A stretch of 64,000 nt of DNA from JBDFMH01 sp047238125 (GTDB lineage: Bacteria; Pseudomonadota; Alphaproteobacteria; Sphingomonadales; Sphingomonadaceae): assembly GCF_047238125.1 (NCBI RefSeq), contig NZ_JBDFMH010000001.1, forward strand, positions 1,426,001 through 1,490,000. The letters are read 5' to 3'. Within the stretch, counting starts at the first letter, position 1, and every line of letters starts with the position of its first letter. This document shows positions 8,615 through 16,809 of this stretch, piece by piece. Made by a program: the position numbers and the translations under genes. The notes beneath the pieces are model-generated. The model worked only from the letters and a program-made list of their open reading frames with translations. It did not search any database and had not been told where the DNA came from.

Positions 8615-9334
8615 GTGGCGCGGATTATCCTCGTCCACGGCGCGATGCACGGCGGCTGGTGCTGGCAGCCGATCCTGCCACTGCTCGCCACGCGCGGCCA
8701 TGATGCGGTGGCGATCGACCTGCCTGGCGCGCAGGGCGAGCTGCCGCCGGCCGATATCTCGCTCAGCCGCTATACCGATGAAGTGATCGCCGCGCTGGAT
8801 GCCGCGCCGGCACCCGCGTTGCTAATCGGGCACTCGCTAGGCGGCATGGCGATTTCCGCTGCGGCCGAGGCGCGCGCCGACCGGGTTTCGCGGCTCGTCT
8901 ATCTCTGCGCGCTGCTGCCGATCGATGGCGAAAGCACGATGGATCTGCTCTCCGTCAATCCCGACCAGTCGGTGATCGGCGATTTCGAGTTCGCCGCGGA
9001 CGGTCTGTCCTACAGCCTGCCGCCCGCCCGGCGGCGCGCGATCCTCTATCACGATTGTCCGGATGATCTCGCGGTCCCGGCGCTCGATCGGCTCGTGCCG
9101 CAAGCGCTTCGGATGACACAGGATCCGGTCGACCTGACTGAAGACCGCTTCGGCCGGGTGCACAAGACCTATGTCGAGACGCTCGACGATGCCGCCGTCC
9201 ACCTGCCGTTCCAGCGCGCGATGATCGCCCGCTATCCCGACATTGCGGTCGAGAGCCTGGATTGCGCGCACTCGCCCTTCTTCGCATGCCCGGAGAAGCT
9301 GGCGGATCTGATCGACGCGGAGACACGACGATGA
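8615..9334 (+). CDS. Alpha/beta-fold hydrolase
   Basis: 239 residues, starting at a GTG 5 bases after the P450 stop. It has the oxyanion strand ILVHGAMHGG, the nucleophile elbow GHSLGG, and a C-terminal CAHSPF giving the catalytic His. The short form and HGAMHGGWCW pattern resemble the salicylate/methylketone-esterase group, which hydrolyses small esters or cleaves C-C bonds. It is probably an ester, lactone or ring-fission-product hydrolase in the pathway. ATGA overlap with the next gene. Confidence 0.9.
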   Translation: MARIILVHGAMHGGWCWQPILPLLATRGHDAVAIDLPGAQGELPPADISLSRYTDEVIAALDAAPAPALLIGHSLGGMAISAAAEARADRVSRLVYLCALLPIDGESTMDLLSVNPDQSVIGDFEFAADGLSYSLPPARRRAILYHDCPDDLAVPALDRLVPQALRMTQDPVDLTEDRFGRVHKTYVETLDDAAVHLPFQRAMIARYPDIAVESLDCAHSPFFACPEKLADLIDAETRR

Positions 9335-10185
9335 CCGCCCACCCCGAGATCGTCGCCAGCTTCTTCACGATTGCCGGCGATCTTCTGCCGCACGATCCCC
9401 CGCTCGTCGCACGCTTCCCGATCCGGGAGCGGATCACTGCGGCATCGCAGGCCGGCTTTACCGGCATGGGTTTCAACTTCGACGATGTCGCCGATTTCCG
9501 CGACCACTACGACGACGCCACGCTGCGCGCCATGTTCGCCGATGCCGGCATCCGCTGGATCGAGCTGGAAGCCCTGATCGACTGGTTCGCCGATGGCGAG
9601 CGTGGCGCGGCTGCCGAAATCCAGCGCAGACAGGCGCTTGACCAGGCGGCTGCCCTGGGCGTCTTCCAGATCAAGGTCGCGGGCGATCTGGCTGGGGATT
9701 GGCCGATCGATCGGATGACGGAAGCCTTTGCCGGGCTCTGCCGCGAGGCCGCCGAAGCCGGCACCCGCATCACGATCGAGCTGCTTCCCTTTTCCAACCT
9801 CGATACCGTCGCGCGCGGCCGCGCGGTTGTCGAGCAGGCGGGCGAACCCAATGGCGGGCTGATGTTCGATGCCTGGCATGTCCAGCGTGGCGGCATGGCG
9901 CTGGCGGAAATCGCGGCGCTGCCGGCAGGCATGGTCGCAGGGATCGAGTTCGATGACGGGCCCCTGGCGGCGGAAGACGCGGATTTCTACAGCGACTGCG
10001 TCTACAACCGGCGCCTGCCCGGCGAGGGCGCGTTCGACCTGGCCGGGCTTGTCGCCGCGGCGCGCCAGACCGGCTTCGATGGACCATGGGGGATCGAGAT
10101 ATTGAGCAACGCCTATCGCGCACTTCCGCTGCAGGACGCCGCGACCCGTGCCTTCCAGGCTGCCCGGAGGATCCTCGATCGATGA
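9331..10185 (+). CDS. Sugar phosphate isomerase/epimerase-type TIM barrel
   Basis: 284 residues of the AP-endonuclease-2/xylose-isomerase-like TIM-barrel family. Metal-ligand-type acidic and histidine residues occur in TIELLPFSN, LMFDAWHVQRGG and GIEFDDGP, and the barrel ends in WGIEIL. The family covers sugar and inositol epimerases but also enzymes in aromatic catabolism. A second member lies at 19.4 kb in the same cluster. Start ATG overlaps the hydrolase stop (ATGA). The substrate is unknown; in this context a ring-derived polyol or ketone is as likely as a sugar. Confidence 0.85.
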   Translation: MTAHPEIVASFFTIAGDLLPHDPPLVARFPIRERITAASQAGFTGMGFNFDDVADFRDHYDDATLRAMFADAGIRWIELEALIDWFADGERGAAAEIQRRQALDQAAALGVFQIKVAGDLAGDWPIDRMTEAFAGLCREAAEAGTRITIELLPFSNLDTVARGRAVVEQAGEPNGGLMFDAWHVQRGGMALAEIAALPAGMVAGIEFDDGPLAAEDADFYSDCVYNRRLPGEGAFDLAGLVAAARQTGFDGPWGIEILSNAYRALPLQDAATRAFQAARRILDR

Positions 10186-11057
10186 GCTACACGACCCTCG
10201 GCTGGGACAATGACGACGGCATCCTGCGCCTGACGCTGAACCGCCCCGATCGCATGAACGCCTTCTCGCTCGAGATGTGCGCTGAGCTGATCGACGCCTA
10301 TCGCCGCGCATCAGCCGACGATGCGGTGCGCGCGATCGTCGTGACCGGTGCCGGCAAGGCGTTCTGCGCGGGCATGGATCTGGCGGCGGAGGGCAATGTC
10401 TTCGGGCTGGACGAAAGCCAGGATGTACCGACCGTGGAAGCGCTGCGCGCCCGGCTTGGCGAGCCGGCGATCGAGCATGGCCTGCGCGATACCGGCGGCA
10501 CCGTCGCGCTGGCGATGATGGATTGCCTGAAGCCGATCGTGGGGGCGGTGAACGGTGCGGCGGTCGGCATCGGCGCGACGATGCTGCTGCCGATGGACTT
10601 CCGCTTCGCATCGACCGCGGCGCGCTTTGGCTTCGTGTTCGGGCGGATCGGGATCACGCCCGAAGCCTGCTCGACCTGGTTCCTGCCACGCATCGTCGGT
10701 ATCGAGCAGGCGCTGCTCTGGTGTTATCGCGCCGACATCTTCCCGGCCGAGGACGCACTGGCTGCAGGCCTGGTGCGCGCCGTGCTGCCGCCCGAGACAC
10801 TGGTCGACGAGGCGGTGTCGTTCGCCCGCTCGCTGGTCAAGGACCGCTCGGCGGTCGGGATCGCGCTGACTCGCCAGATGATGTTGCGCAATCCGGCGGG
10901 ATCGCCGCTCGATGCGCATCTGGTCGAATCGCTGGCGATCCTGTCGGCGCAGTCGCGCGACGGCGGCGAAGGCGTGCGCGCCTTTCAGGAGAAGCGACCG
11001 GCGACATTCGCGTCGCGCGCATCGGAGATGCCATCCTTCTACCCATGGACGCGGTGA
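10182..11057 (+). CDS. Enoyl-CoA hydratase/isomerase (crotonase) family
   Basis: 291 residues of the crotonase fold. LTLNRPDRMNAFS opens the domain, GKAFCAGMDL and GAAVGIGATMLLPMDF supply the oxyanion-hole glycines, and the GITPEACSTWFLPR segment carries a Glu in the usual catalytic area. It acts on acyl-CoA thioesters (hydration, isomerisation or ring cleavage), so the pathway reaches CoA intermediates. ATGA overlap with the preceding gene. It is followed by the PHA-synthase-like pair, which would fit a supply of hydroxyacyl-CoA. Confidence 0.92.
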   Translation: MSYTTLGWDNDDGILRLTLNRPDRMNAFSLEMCAELIDAYRRASADDAVRAIVVTGAGKAFCAGMDLAAEGNVFGLDESQDVPTVEALRARLGEPAIEHGLRDTGGTVALAMMDCLKPIVGAVNGAAVGIGATMLLPMDFRFASTAARFGFVFGRIGITPEACSTWFLPRIVGIEQALLWCYRADIFPAEDALAAGLVRAVLPPETLVDEAVSFARSLVKDRSAVGIALTRQMMLRNPAGSPLDAHLVESLAILSAQSRDGGEGVRAFQEKRPATFASRASEMPSFYPWTR

Positions 11058-11147
11058 TCGAGGCCAACCGGCTCAGCGGTCCGCCAAAAGATCAGCTTGC
11101 CGCGGCTGGGCGCGGGTTCCATCCTGATGACGAGGGGAGTTCGTGAC

Positions 11148-11510
11148 TTGGCCGACAATCATCTCGATCCGGTGGCGCTTTGGCAGGAGATGCTTGGTCG
11201 CTGGGAACGCCAAATTAACGATTTCTCCGCCCAGATCAGTGGGAACGAGATGTTCGCCGGCCCGATGAACCAGGTCAGCAAGGCATCGATGGGCGCGCGC
11301 AAGTCGTTCGACGATGCCATGGAGCAGTTGGCGACCACGATGATGGTCGCCACCCAGCCGCAGATGCAGGATGTGATCGAACGGCTCGACCGGATCGAGG
11401 AGCAGATCGCGGCAATCGCGGCCGCGATTGCGCCTCAGGATCGGCCGGGAACCGCCGCCGCCCAGCCCGCCCCGCGCCGCACGCGCAAGCCGCCGACCGG
11501 GCCTGCATGA
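11148..11510 (+). CDS. PhaR-like small subunit of a PHA synthase
   Basis: About 120 residues, predicted helical, with a coiled-coil-like stretch QMQDVIERLDRIEEQIAAI and a Pro/Arg/Lys-rich tail. The N-terminal pattern DPxxLWQEMxxxWERQIND with NEMFAG resembles the PhaR partner of class IV polyhydroxyalkanoate synthases as I remember the Bacillus protein. The TTG at 11148 is preferred because GGGGAG sits 8 bases upstream; an ATG at 11127 in the same frame has no ribosome site. Its stop overlaps the PhaC-like start (ATGA), as expected for a two-subunit enzyme. The call leans heavily on that neighbour. Confidence 0.65.
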   Translation: MADNHLDPVALWQEMLGRWERQINDFSAQISGNEMFAGPMNQVSKASMGARKSFDDAMEQLATTMMVATQPQMQDVIERLDRIEEQIAAIAAAIAPQDRPGTAAAQPAPRRTRKPPTGPA

Positions 11511-12592
11511 GCGACGTCGTCGATCCGCTGGATGCCGATGCGATCGCCGAGCGGGTTCGCCGCGAGCTCGACCGTACCATCCAGCGCAACCTGAAGGGCC
11601 TCGATTTCCTCACCGCGCCCAAGCAGCCGGTTGGGGCCTGCCCGCGCGATCAGATCGTCCGCCGCGGCACGATGACGCTCTACCGCTATCGGCCGGTCAC
11701 CGACGAAGTCTATCGGCTGCCGCTGCTGCTCGTCGCTCCGCCCAGCAACAAGGGCTATATCTTCGATCTCGCCGCGGGGCAGAGCTTCGTCGAATATATG
11801 CTCCAGCGCGGCTACGATGTGTTCCTGCTGGATTGGATGCCGCCGCGCAGCGACGAAGCCGGGCTTAGCCTCGCCGATTATGTGTTGGACTTCATCGCCG
11901 ATGCCATCGCGCGCGTTCTTACCCTAAGCGGCGAGGATGAGCTGACGCTGGCAGGCTATTGCATGAGCGGCACGCTGGCGACGATGTATGCGGCGCTGCA
12001 TCCGGGCGGGCCGGTCGCCAACCTGCTATGCTTCACCACCCCGATCGATTTCACGCACATGAAGCTGTTTCGGGTGTGGGCCGACCGCAGCCATTTCGAC
12101 GTCGACCGGCTCGTGGCGTCGATCGGCAACATCCCGCCCGAGTTCACGCTCGGCGCGTTCGATCTGATGCGGCCCGCCAACCGCACCGCGGGCCTGCTGA
12201 ACCTCTGGACCAACATGTGGAACGACGATTACGTGAAGTCGTATCGCATGTTCGATCGCTGGGCGGCGGAGACGCTGCCGATGCCGGGCGAATATTTTCG
12301 CGGCATCATCAAGGATCTGCTCTGGGACAACCGCCTCGTGGAAGGCGGGATGACGCTGTCGGGCCGGCCGGTCGACCTGAAGGCGATCGACGTGCCCATC
12401 CTGAGCATCGTCGCCGAGCATGATCATGTCGTCGCGCGCGAGGCCGCCGCGCCGCTGATCACGGCAACGGGTTCGCCCGATGCCGAGGAGATCCTGACCA
12501 AGGGTGGCCATGTCAGCGTGGTGGCGGGGCCGAGCGCCGTGCGCCGGCTGTGGCCGTCGATCGATGCCTGGCTTGCAAGGAGATCCATCTGA
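11507..12592 (+). CDS. phaC: PhaC-like polyhydroxyalkanoate synthase (class III/IV type)
   Basis: 361 residues, the length of class III/IV PHA synthases rather than the roughly 560-600 of classes I/II. The nucleophile is Cys152 in the lipase-box-like GYCMSG, with Asp306 in AEHDHVV and His335 in KGGHVSVV completing the triad. IGNIPPEF, PGEYFR and the FDRW region also match class IV PhaC proteins as I recall them. The residue after Met in the box is Ser instead of the usual Gly. The enzyme polymerises (R)-3-hydroxyacyl-CoA in granules. Finding it inside a catabolic operon, downstream of a crotonase, suggests storage or disposal of a pathway thioester. Confidence 0.82.
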   Translation: MSDVVDPLDADAIAERVRRELDRTIQRNLKGLDFLTAPKQPVGACPRDQIVRRGTMTLYRYRPVTDEVYRLPLLLVAPPSNKGYIFDLAAGQSFVEYMLQRGYDVFLLDWMPPRSDEAGLSLADYVLDFIADAIARVLTLSGEDELTLAGYCMSGTLATMYAALHPGGPVANLLCFTTPIDFTHMKLFRVWADRSHFDVDRLVASIGNIPPEFTLGAFDLMRPANRTAGLLNLWTNMWNDDYVKSYRMFDRWAAETLPMPGEYFRGIIKDLLWDNRLVEGGMTLSGRPVDLKAIDVPILSIVAEHDHVVAREAAAPLITATGSPDAEEILTKGGHVSVVAGPSAVRRLWPSIDAWLARRSI

Positions 12593-13141
12593 ATGCCCGC
12601 CCCCGCCGAACAGACGATCATCGTGCGCCCGATGATTGCCGACGATGCCGAAGCCGTGCTGCGTTTCGCGCGGGCGTTGCCCGTGCATGATCAGCTTTTC
12701 CTGCGTCGCGATATCCGCAACGCGCGGGTTGTGGAGGCGTGGGCCGACAAGAATGCGCAGGGGCTGATCCGTACGCTGGTAGCGGTGGACGGGGATCGGA
12801 TCGTGGGCTGCGTAGCACTCGTGCGCGATGCACTCAGCTGGTCGCCGCATGTGGTCGAACTACGCGTGCTGGTCGCGCCCGAGATTCGCGGTGCCGGGTT
12901 CGGGCGCAAGCTGGCCGAGGAAGGGTTCGCGCTGGCGCTGGCCGACGGCGCCGAGAAGGTGGTGGTCCACCTCGTGCCCGATCAGCAGGCAGCGGTCGCG
13001 CTGTTCGAGGAAATGGGCTTTCGGGCGGAAGCGATGCTGCGCGATCATGTTCGCGATGCCGCGGGCGAAACGCACGACCTGGCGATCCTGAGCCTCGATG
13101 TGTTGCGTCAGGGCGGCCAGCATTCGGCCTATGGGCTGTAG
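12593..13141 (+). CDS. GNAT-family N-acetyltransferase
   Basis: 182 residues with the GNAT acetyl-CoA-binding motif A in ELRVLVAPEIRGAGFGRKLA (RGAGFG loop) and the motif B region LFEEMGFRAEA. The start ATG directly follows the previous stop; AAGGAG lies 10 bases upstream. It closes the long rightward operon and converges on the next gene with 3 bases between stops. The substrate is unknown; it could acetylate an amine in the pathway or a protein. Confidence 0.88.
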   Translation: MPAPAEQTIIVRPMIADDAEAVLRFARALPVHDQLFLRRDIRNARVVEAWADKNAQGLIRTLVAVDGDRIVGCVALVRDALSWSPHVVELRVLVAPEIRGAGFGRKLAEEGFALALADGAEKVVVHLVPDQQAAVALFEEMGFRAEAMLRDHVRDAAGETHDLAILSLDVLRQGGQHSAYGL

Positions 13142-13144
13142 CGG

Positions 13145-13954
13145 CTAGCGCGGATACATCAGGCTGAACGGCGCATGGCCCTCGAACGGGGCCCACTCGC
13201 CTTCCGGCTGCGCCAGACGATCGGCGACGGCGTGGAACACCGCCGGGTTGCCGACCATGCCGAAATGGCTGGAATGCACCTCGATATTCTCGCTGATCGC
13301 ATCCGCGGTGCCATGGCAGTTCTGCCAGGGCGCGATGCCGTCCGACCGGCTGAAGATCGAGGTCGACGGCACCGGCAGCGGCGCGCAGCCGGCGGCGAAG
13401 CGCTTGAGCGCGGCGGGCGAATCCACCTGGTTGCCGCTCAGCATCTCATACACGCTGCGCACCGCGTTAGCGGTCGGATCGCCGGTGAACGGGCTGGCGA
13501 GCGTAATCACCTGACGCACATGTTCGGGCACGACCCGCGCTGCCTCGCGTGCCAGCACGCCGCCCAGGCTCCAGCCGACCAGGCTGACGGTGCCGCCGCT
13601 GGCGCGGTGGATTGCCGCGATCCGCGCGAGCAGCTTTTCGCCACCCAGGCCGACGGTACGGTGATCGAGATTGTAACCGAGATCCCAGCTGTGGACCTTG
13701 TAGCCACGCGAGATCAGGAAGGTGCGCAGCAGCAGCGTCGCCTGATCGTCGGTCGCGAAGCCCGGCAGCACGAGCACCGAATGACCGTCGCCGATCGGCG
13801 ATGCGGCCAGCAGCGGGGCTGCCAGGAACAGGCCAGCCAGCTCGAAACTGGATCGGATCACTTCGGAATAAGTGAGATATTTGGCCGGTGGCAGGATCGC
13901 CGATACGGCCTGGGCCGATGCCGGCGCGAACGCCGCGGTCGTCATGTCGTTCAT
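13145..13954 (-). CDS. Alpha/beta hydrolase (lipase/PGAP1-like)
   Basis: 269 residues from the ATG at 13954, chosen because AGGGGA is 5-6 bases upstream; longer frames lack a site. It has the strand VLVLPGFATDD, the nucleophile elbow GWSLGG, and HSSHFGM supplying a catalytic His. The C-terminal sequence has no obvious lid. It is alone on the minus strand between two rightward operons and divergent from the second Rieske gene, with which it shares a 133-base control region containing GCAATTGC at 14032-14039. Possible roles are ester cleavage or PHA/lipid hydrolysis; neither is shown. Confidence 0.85.
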   Translation of the reverse strand: MNDMTTAAFAPASAQAVSAILPPAKYLTYSEVIRSSFELAGLFLAAPLLAASPIGDGHSVLVLPGFATDDQATLLLRTFLISRGYKVHSWDLGYNLDHRTVGLGGEKLLARIAAIHRASGGTVSLVGWSLGGVLAREAARVVPEHVRQVITLASPFTGDPTANAVRSVYEMLSGNQVDSPAALKRFAAGCAPLPVPSTSIFSRSDGIAPWQNCHGTADAISENIEVHSSHFGMVGNPAVFHAVADRLAQPEGEWAPFEGHAPFSLMYPR

Positions 13955-14087
13955 GCAATCCCCTGTAAGCCCAACCCCTGTCATACGAGTAAACGCCCGA
14001 TCCCCATAGTCGGGCCAACCTAGCGGAAGTGGCAATTGCTCCGCGAGGCCCTGCGATCATGCTGCCGACCAAAATCGGGAGAGGATA

Positions 14088-15470
14088 ATGGACGATCTCG
14101 CACAGGCTGTTCGCGATCATTATCCAGGGCAGACCTATCAGGATATCGCGCGCGCGGACGGCGATGACCTGCCCGCCCAGCTGCGCCGGCAGAGCAACCC
14201 GGCGCAATCGACCGCGGACATCGCGTTCGATCGCTATACCAGCCGCGCCTTCTACGATGCCGAGATGCGCAACGTCTGGCGCAAGGTATGGCAATTCGCC
14301 TGCCGCGAGGAACATGTGCGCGAGGTGGGCGACAACTATGTGTACGATATCGGCCGCCACTCGATCCTGATCGTCCGCGCCGAGGACGGGCTGCACGCCT
14401 TCCACAATAGCTGCATCCACCGCGGCACCAAGCTGAAGCCATCGGGATCGACCGGCTGGTCGCCCTCGATCGCCTGCCCCTTCCATGGCTGGGAATGGTC
14501 GCTCGACGGTGCGATCGAAAAGATCCCCTGCCGCTGGGAATTCCCGCAGCTGACCGACGAGGCCGCCGCACTGCGCAGCGTGCGGGTCGAGAGCTGGAAC
14601 GGCTTCGTGTTCATCAACATGGATCGGGAAGCCGCCCCGCTGGCCGACTATCTCGAAGTGGTGCCGGAGCATTTCGCGCACTGGGACCTGTCGGGCTGGT
14701 ACGTCCACACCCATGTTCGCAAGCGGCTGTCGGGCAACTGGAAGCTCGCGCAGGAAGCGTTCATGGAGGCGTATCACACGCCGGTCGCCCACCCGGAGAT
14801 GACGCACGTCGTCTCCGATCACAACATGCAGCACGACATCCTGTCACGGCACGTCAGCCGCGATCTGTGCGCGATGGCCAGCCCCTCGCCCACGTCCACC
14901 CGCCAGCAGACGCAGCAGCAGTTGCTCGACAGCATGTTGATGGGCGACGGATCGACTGTCGCCAAGCCCACCGTGCCCGAAGGCGGCACCGCGCGCGGCG
15001 TGATGGCCGATCAGCTGCGCCGGCAGATGGCGGAAGAGTTCGGGCTCGATTTCTCGAACCGGTCGGTGCCCGAGATGATTGATAGCCTGAAGTACAACAT
15101 CTTCCCCAATCTGTTCGTCTATCCGTCGGTCGGGCTGCCGCTGCTGCAGCTGTTTCGCCCCGATGGCGACAGCCACGATCATGCGATCTTCGATCAGATG
15201 GTGTTCCGCCCGAAGCCGATCGACGGATCCGACTGGGAACCGGCCGAGCCGGTGATCATCGAGGAGCATCAATCCTTCACCGAGGTGGAGGGGATGGATC
15301 CGTTCCTGGCCAGCGTGCTCGATCAGGATACTGATATCATGCGCTGGCAGCGCGAAGGCATGTACGCCAGCGACAAGGGGGCCGAGACGCTGTCGATCTA
15401 CCAGGAATCGCGCATCCGCCACCTGCACGATACGATCGACCACTATCTGGCGAAGGGGGACGCGCGATGA
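14088..15470 (+). CDS. Rieske non-heme iron oxygenase, alpha subunit (2)
   Basis: 460 residues. Rieske ligands are Cys109, His111, Cys130 and His133 (CIHRG, CPFHGW). Catalytic-domain iron ligands are His230 and His235 in NWKLAQEAFMEAYHTPVAHP. It is closely related in layout to the Rieske gene at 6.0 kb (shared ACREEH, YDIG, HRGTK) and less to the one at 20.3 kb. GGGAGAGG precedes the ATG. It heads a six-gene rightward unit whose next start overlaps its stop. No small subunit or electron-transfer partner is present, so it is probably a homo-oligomer fed by a remote ferredoxin. Confidence 0.95.
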   Translation: MDDLAQAVRDHYPGQTYQDIARADGDDLPAQLRRQSNPAQSTADIAFDRYTSRAFYDAEMRNVWRKVWQFACREEHVREVGDNYVYDIGRHSILIVRAEDGLHAFHNSCIHRGTKLKPSGSTGWSPSIACPFHGWEWSLDGAIEKIPCRWEFPQLTDEAAALRSVRVESWNGFVFINMDREAAPLADYLEVVPEHFAHWDLSGWYVHTHVRKRLSGNWKLAQEAFMEAYHTPVAHPEMTHVVSDHNMQHDILSRHVSRDLCAMASPSPTSTRQQTQQQLLDSMLMGDGSTVAKPTVPEGGTARGVMADQLRRQMAEEFGLDFSNRSVPEMIDSLKYNIFPNLFVYPSVGLPLLQLFRPDGDSHDHAIFDQMVFRPKPIDGSDWEPAEPVIIEEHQSFTEVEGMDPFLASVLDQDTDIMRWQREGMYASDKGAETLSIYQESRIRHLHDTIDHYLAKGDAR

Positions 15471-15955
15471 GCCACGTGCAGGGCGTCCACCATATCGCCG
15501 TATCGGTGCCCGATCTTGATGTCGCGCGCCGCTTCTATGTCGATCTGCTGGGAGCGACCGAAGTGTCGGCCGTCGATTGGGAGCGCGGCAACGCCGCGAT
15601 CAACGAGATACTCGGCCTGCCAGACAGCGCGGCGCGCCAGTTCATCGTGCGGCTGGGCAACACCTATATCGAGGCGTTCGAATATCTCGAGCCGCGCAGC
15701 CCCCCGCAGGATCCAGACCGCCCGGTCAACCTGTGCGGCTATACCCATTTCGCGATCCAGGTGGACGATATCGATGCGGTGCACGAACGCATGGTGGCGG
15801 CCGGGATCCGTTTCCACGTGCCGCCGCCGCCGGGCGGGCCCGACGATACCGACGGCGCCAAGACGGGCATGCGCGCGACCTATGGCCGCGATTTCTTCGG
15901 CAATGTGTTCGAGCTGATCGAGATGAACCGTGACAGCGCGATCGCGCCGCTGTGA
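15467..15955 (+). CDS. VOC-family protein (glyoxalase/methylmalonyl-CoA-epimerase-like)
   Basis: 162 residues with two complete VOC modules. Unlike the other three VOC genes here, it keeps candidate metal ligands at all four positions: His in VHHIAVSV, Glu in YIEAFEY, His in THFAIQV and Glu in VFELIEM. This is therefore the best candidate for a metal-dependent catalytic VOC enzyme in the cluster (dioxygenase, epimerase or lyase). ATGA overlap with the Rieske gene before it and GTGA overlap with the SMP-30 gene after it. Confidence 0.88.
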   Translation: MSHVQGVHHIAVSVPDLDVARRFYVDLLGATEVSAVDWERGNAAINEILGLPDSAARQFIVRLGNTYIEAFEYLEPRSPPQDPDRPVNLCGYTHFAIQVDDIDAVHERMVAAGIRFHVPPPPGGPDDTDGAKTGMRATYGRDFFGNVFELIEMNRDSAIAPL

Positions 15956-16806
15956 GCGAGCCGTTCGAAGTCATCGCGAGCGGCTACCAGTTTTGTGAAG
16001 CGCCGCGGACCACGCCGGATGGCGGCATCTGGTTTAGCGATCTGACCGGCGGCGGTTATCATCATGTCGCGGCCGACGGCAGCAAGCGCACTGTCGTGCC
16101 AGACCGGATCTGGATCGGCGGGGCGACGCTGGACAGGCAGGATGCGCTGCTGATCGGCGGCAAGGGCGGCCTCGTTCTCGCCGAACGAGGCGAGGCACGC
16201 CCGATCCTGACCGAGATCGACGGCCGCCCGATCGTCGCAGTCAACGACTTCGAAGCTTGCCCGGACGGCTCCATCTACGGCGGCACGCTCGATCTGGCGG
16301 CCGTGTTCGAGCGCAACGAAGCCCCCACCCCCGGCCATTTCTTCCACCTCGCCCCCGGTGGCGAACCGACGCTGCTGCGCGACGACGTGATAGCGACTAA
16401 CGGCATCGGCTTCAGCCCCGATGGCGGAACGCTCTACCATGCCGAGTCGACGGTCGGCATCTGGGCCTGGCGGATGGCAGAGGGACGGGTCGCCGGGCAG
16501 CCCGACCTGTTCGCCAAGGCGGACGATTGCGATGGCCTGGTCGTCGATGCCGAAGGCCGCGTGTGGGTCGCCTACTGGCGTGACGCGGTGATCCGCCGAT
16601 ACCGGCCGGATGGCCTGATCGATCGCGAGATCGCGTTGCCCTTCCCCCACCTCGTCAGCCTGTGCTTCGGTGGGCCTGACCTCACCGACCTCTATGTAAC
16701 GACCGGCGCCAGCGAGAGCCGGCCCGATGCGGGCGGCGTCATTCGCATACGCAGCGACGTGCCGGGGCTTCCCACGCATCGCAGCGCCTTTTCAAGCGGA
16801 GCCTGA
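15952..16806 (+). CDS. SMP-30/gluconolactonase-family lactonase
   Basis: 284 residues of the six-bladed propeller SMP-30/LRE family, starting at a GTG within the preceding stop. The four metal ligands of the family can be placed at Glu16 (CEAP), Asn98 (VNDFE), Asn150 (TNGIGFSPDG) and Asp194 (CDGLVVD). These proteins hydrolyse lactones with a divalent metal. In this operon it probably opens a lactone formed after ring cleavage or Baeyer-Villiger-like chemistry. Next gene begins 3 bases after its stop. Confidence 0.92.
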   Translation: MSEPFEVIASGYQFCEAPRTTPDGGIWFSDLTGGGYHHVAADGSKRTVVPDRIWIGGATLDRQDALLIGGKGGLVLAERGEARPILTEIDGRPIVAVNDFEACPDGSIYGGTLDLAAVFERNEAPTPGHFFHLAPGGEPTLLRDDVIATNGIGFSPDGGTLYHAESTVGIWAWRMAEGRVAGQPDLFAKADDCDGLVVDAEGRVWVAYWRDAVIRRYRPDGLIDREIALPFPHLVSLCFGGPDLTDLYVTTGASESRPDAGGVIRIRSDVPGLPTHRSAFSSGA

Positions 16807-16809
16807 TCG

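Noticed and set aside
11045..11146. A 33-codon frame between the crotonase and PhaR-like genes
   Set aside because: No ribosome site, no hydrophobic or other distinctive feature, and it ends inside the likely ribosome site of the next gene.
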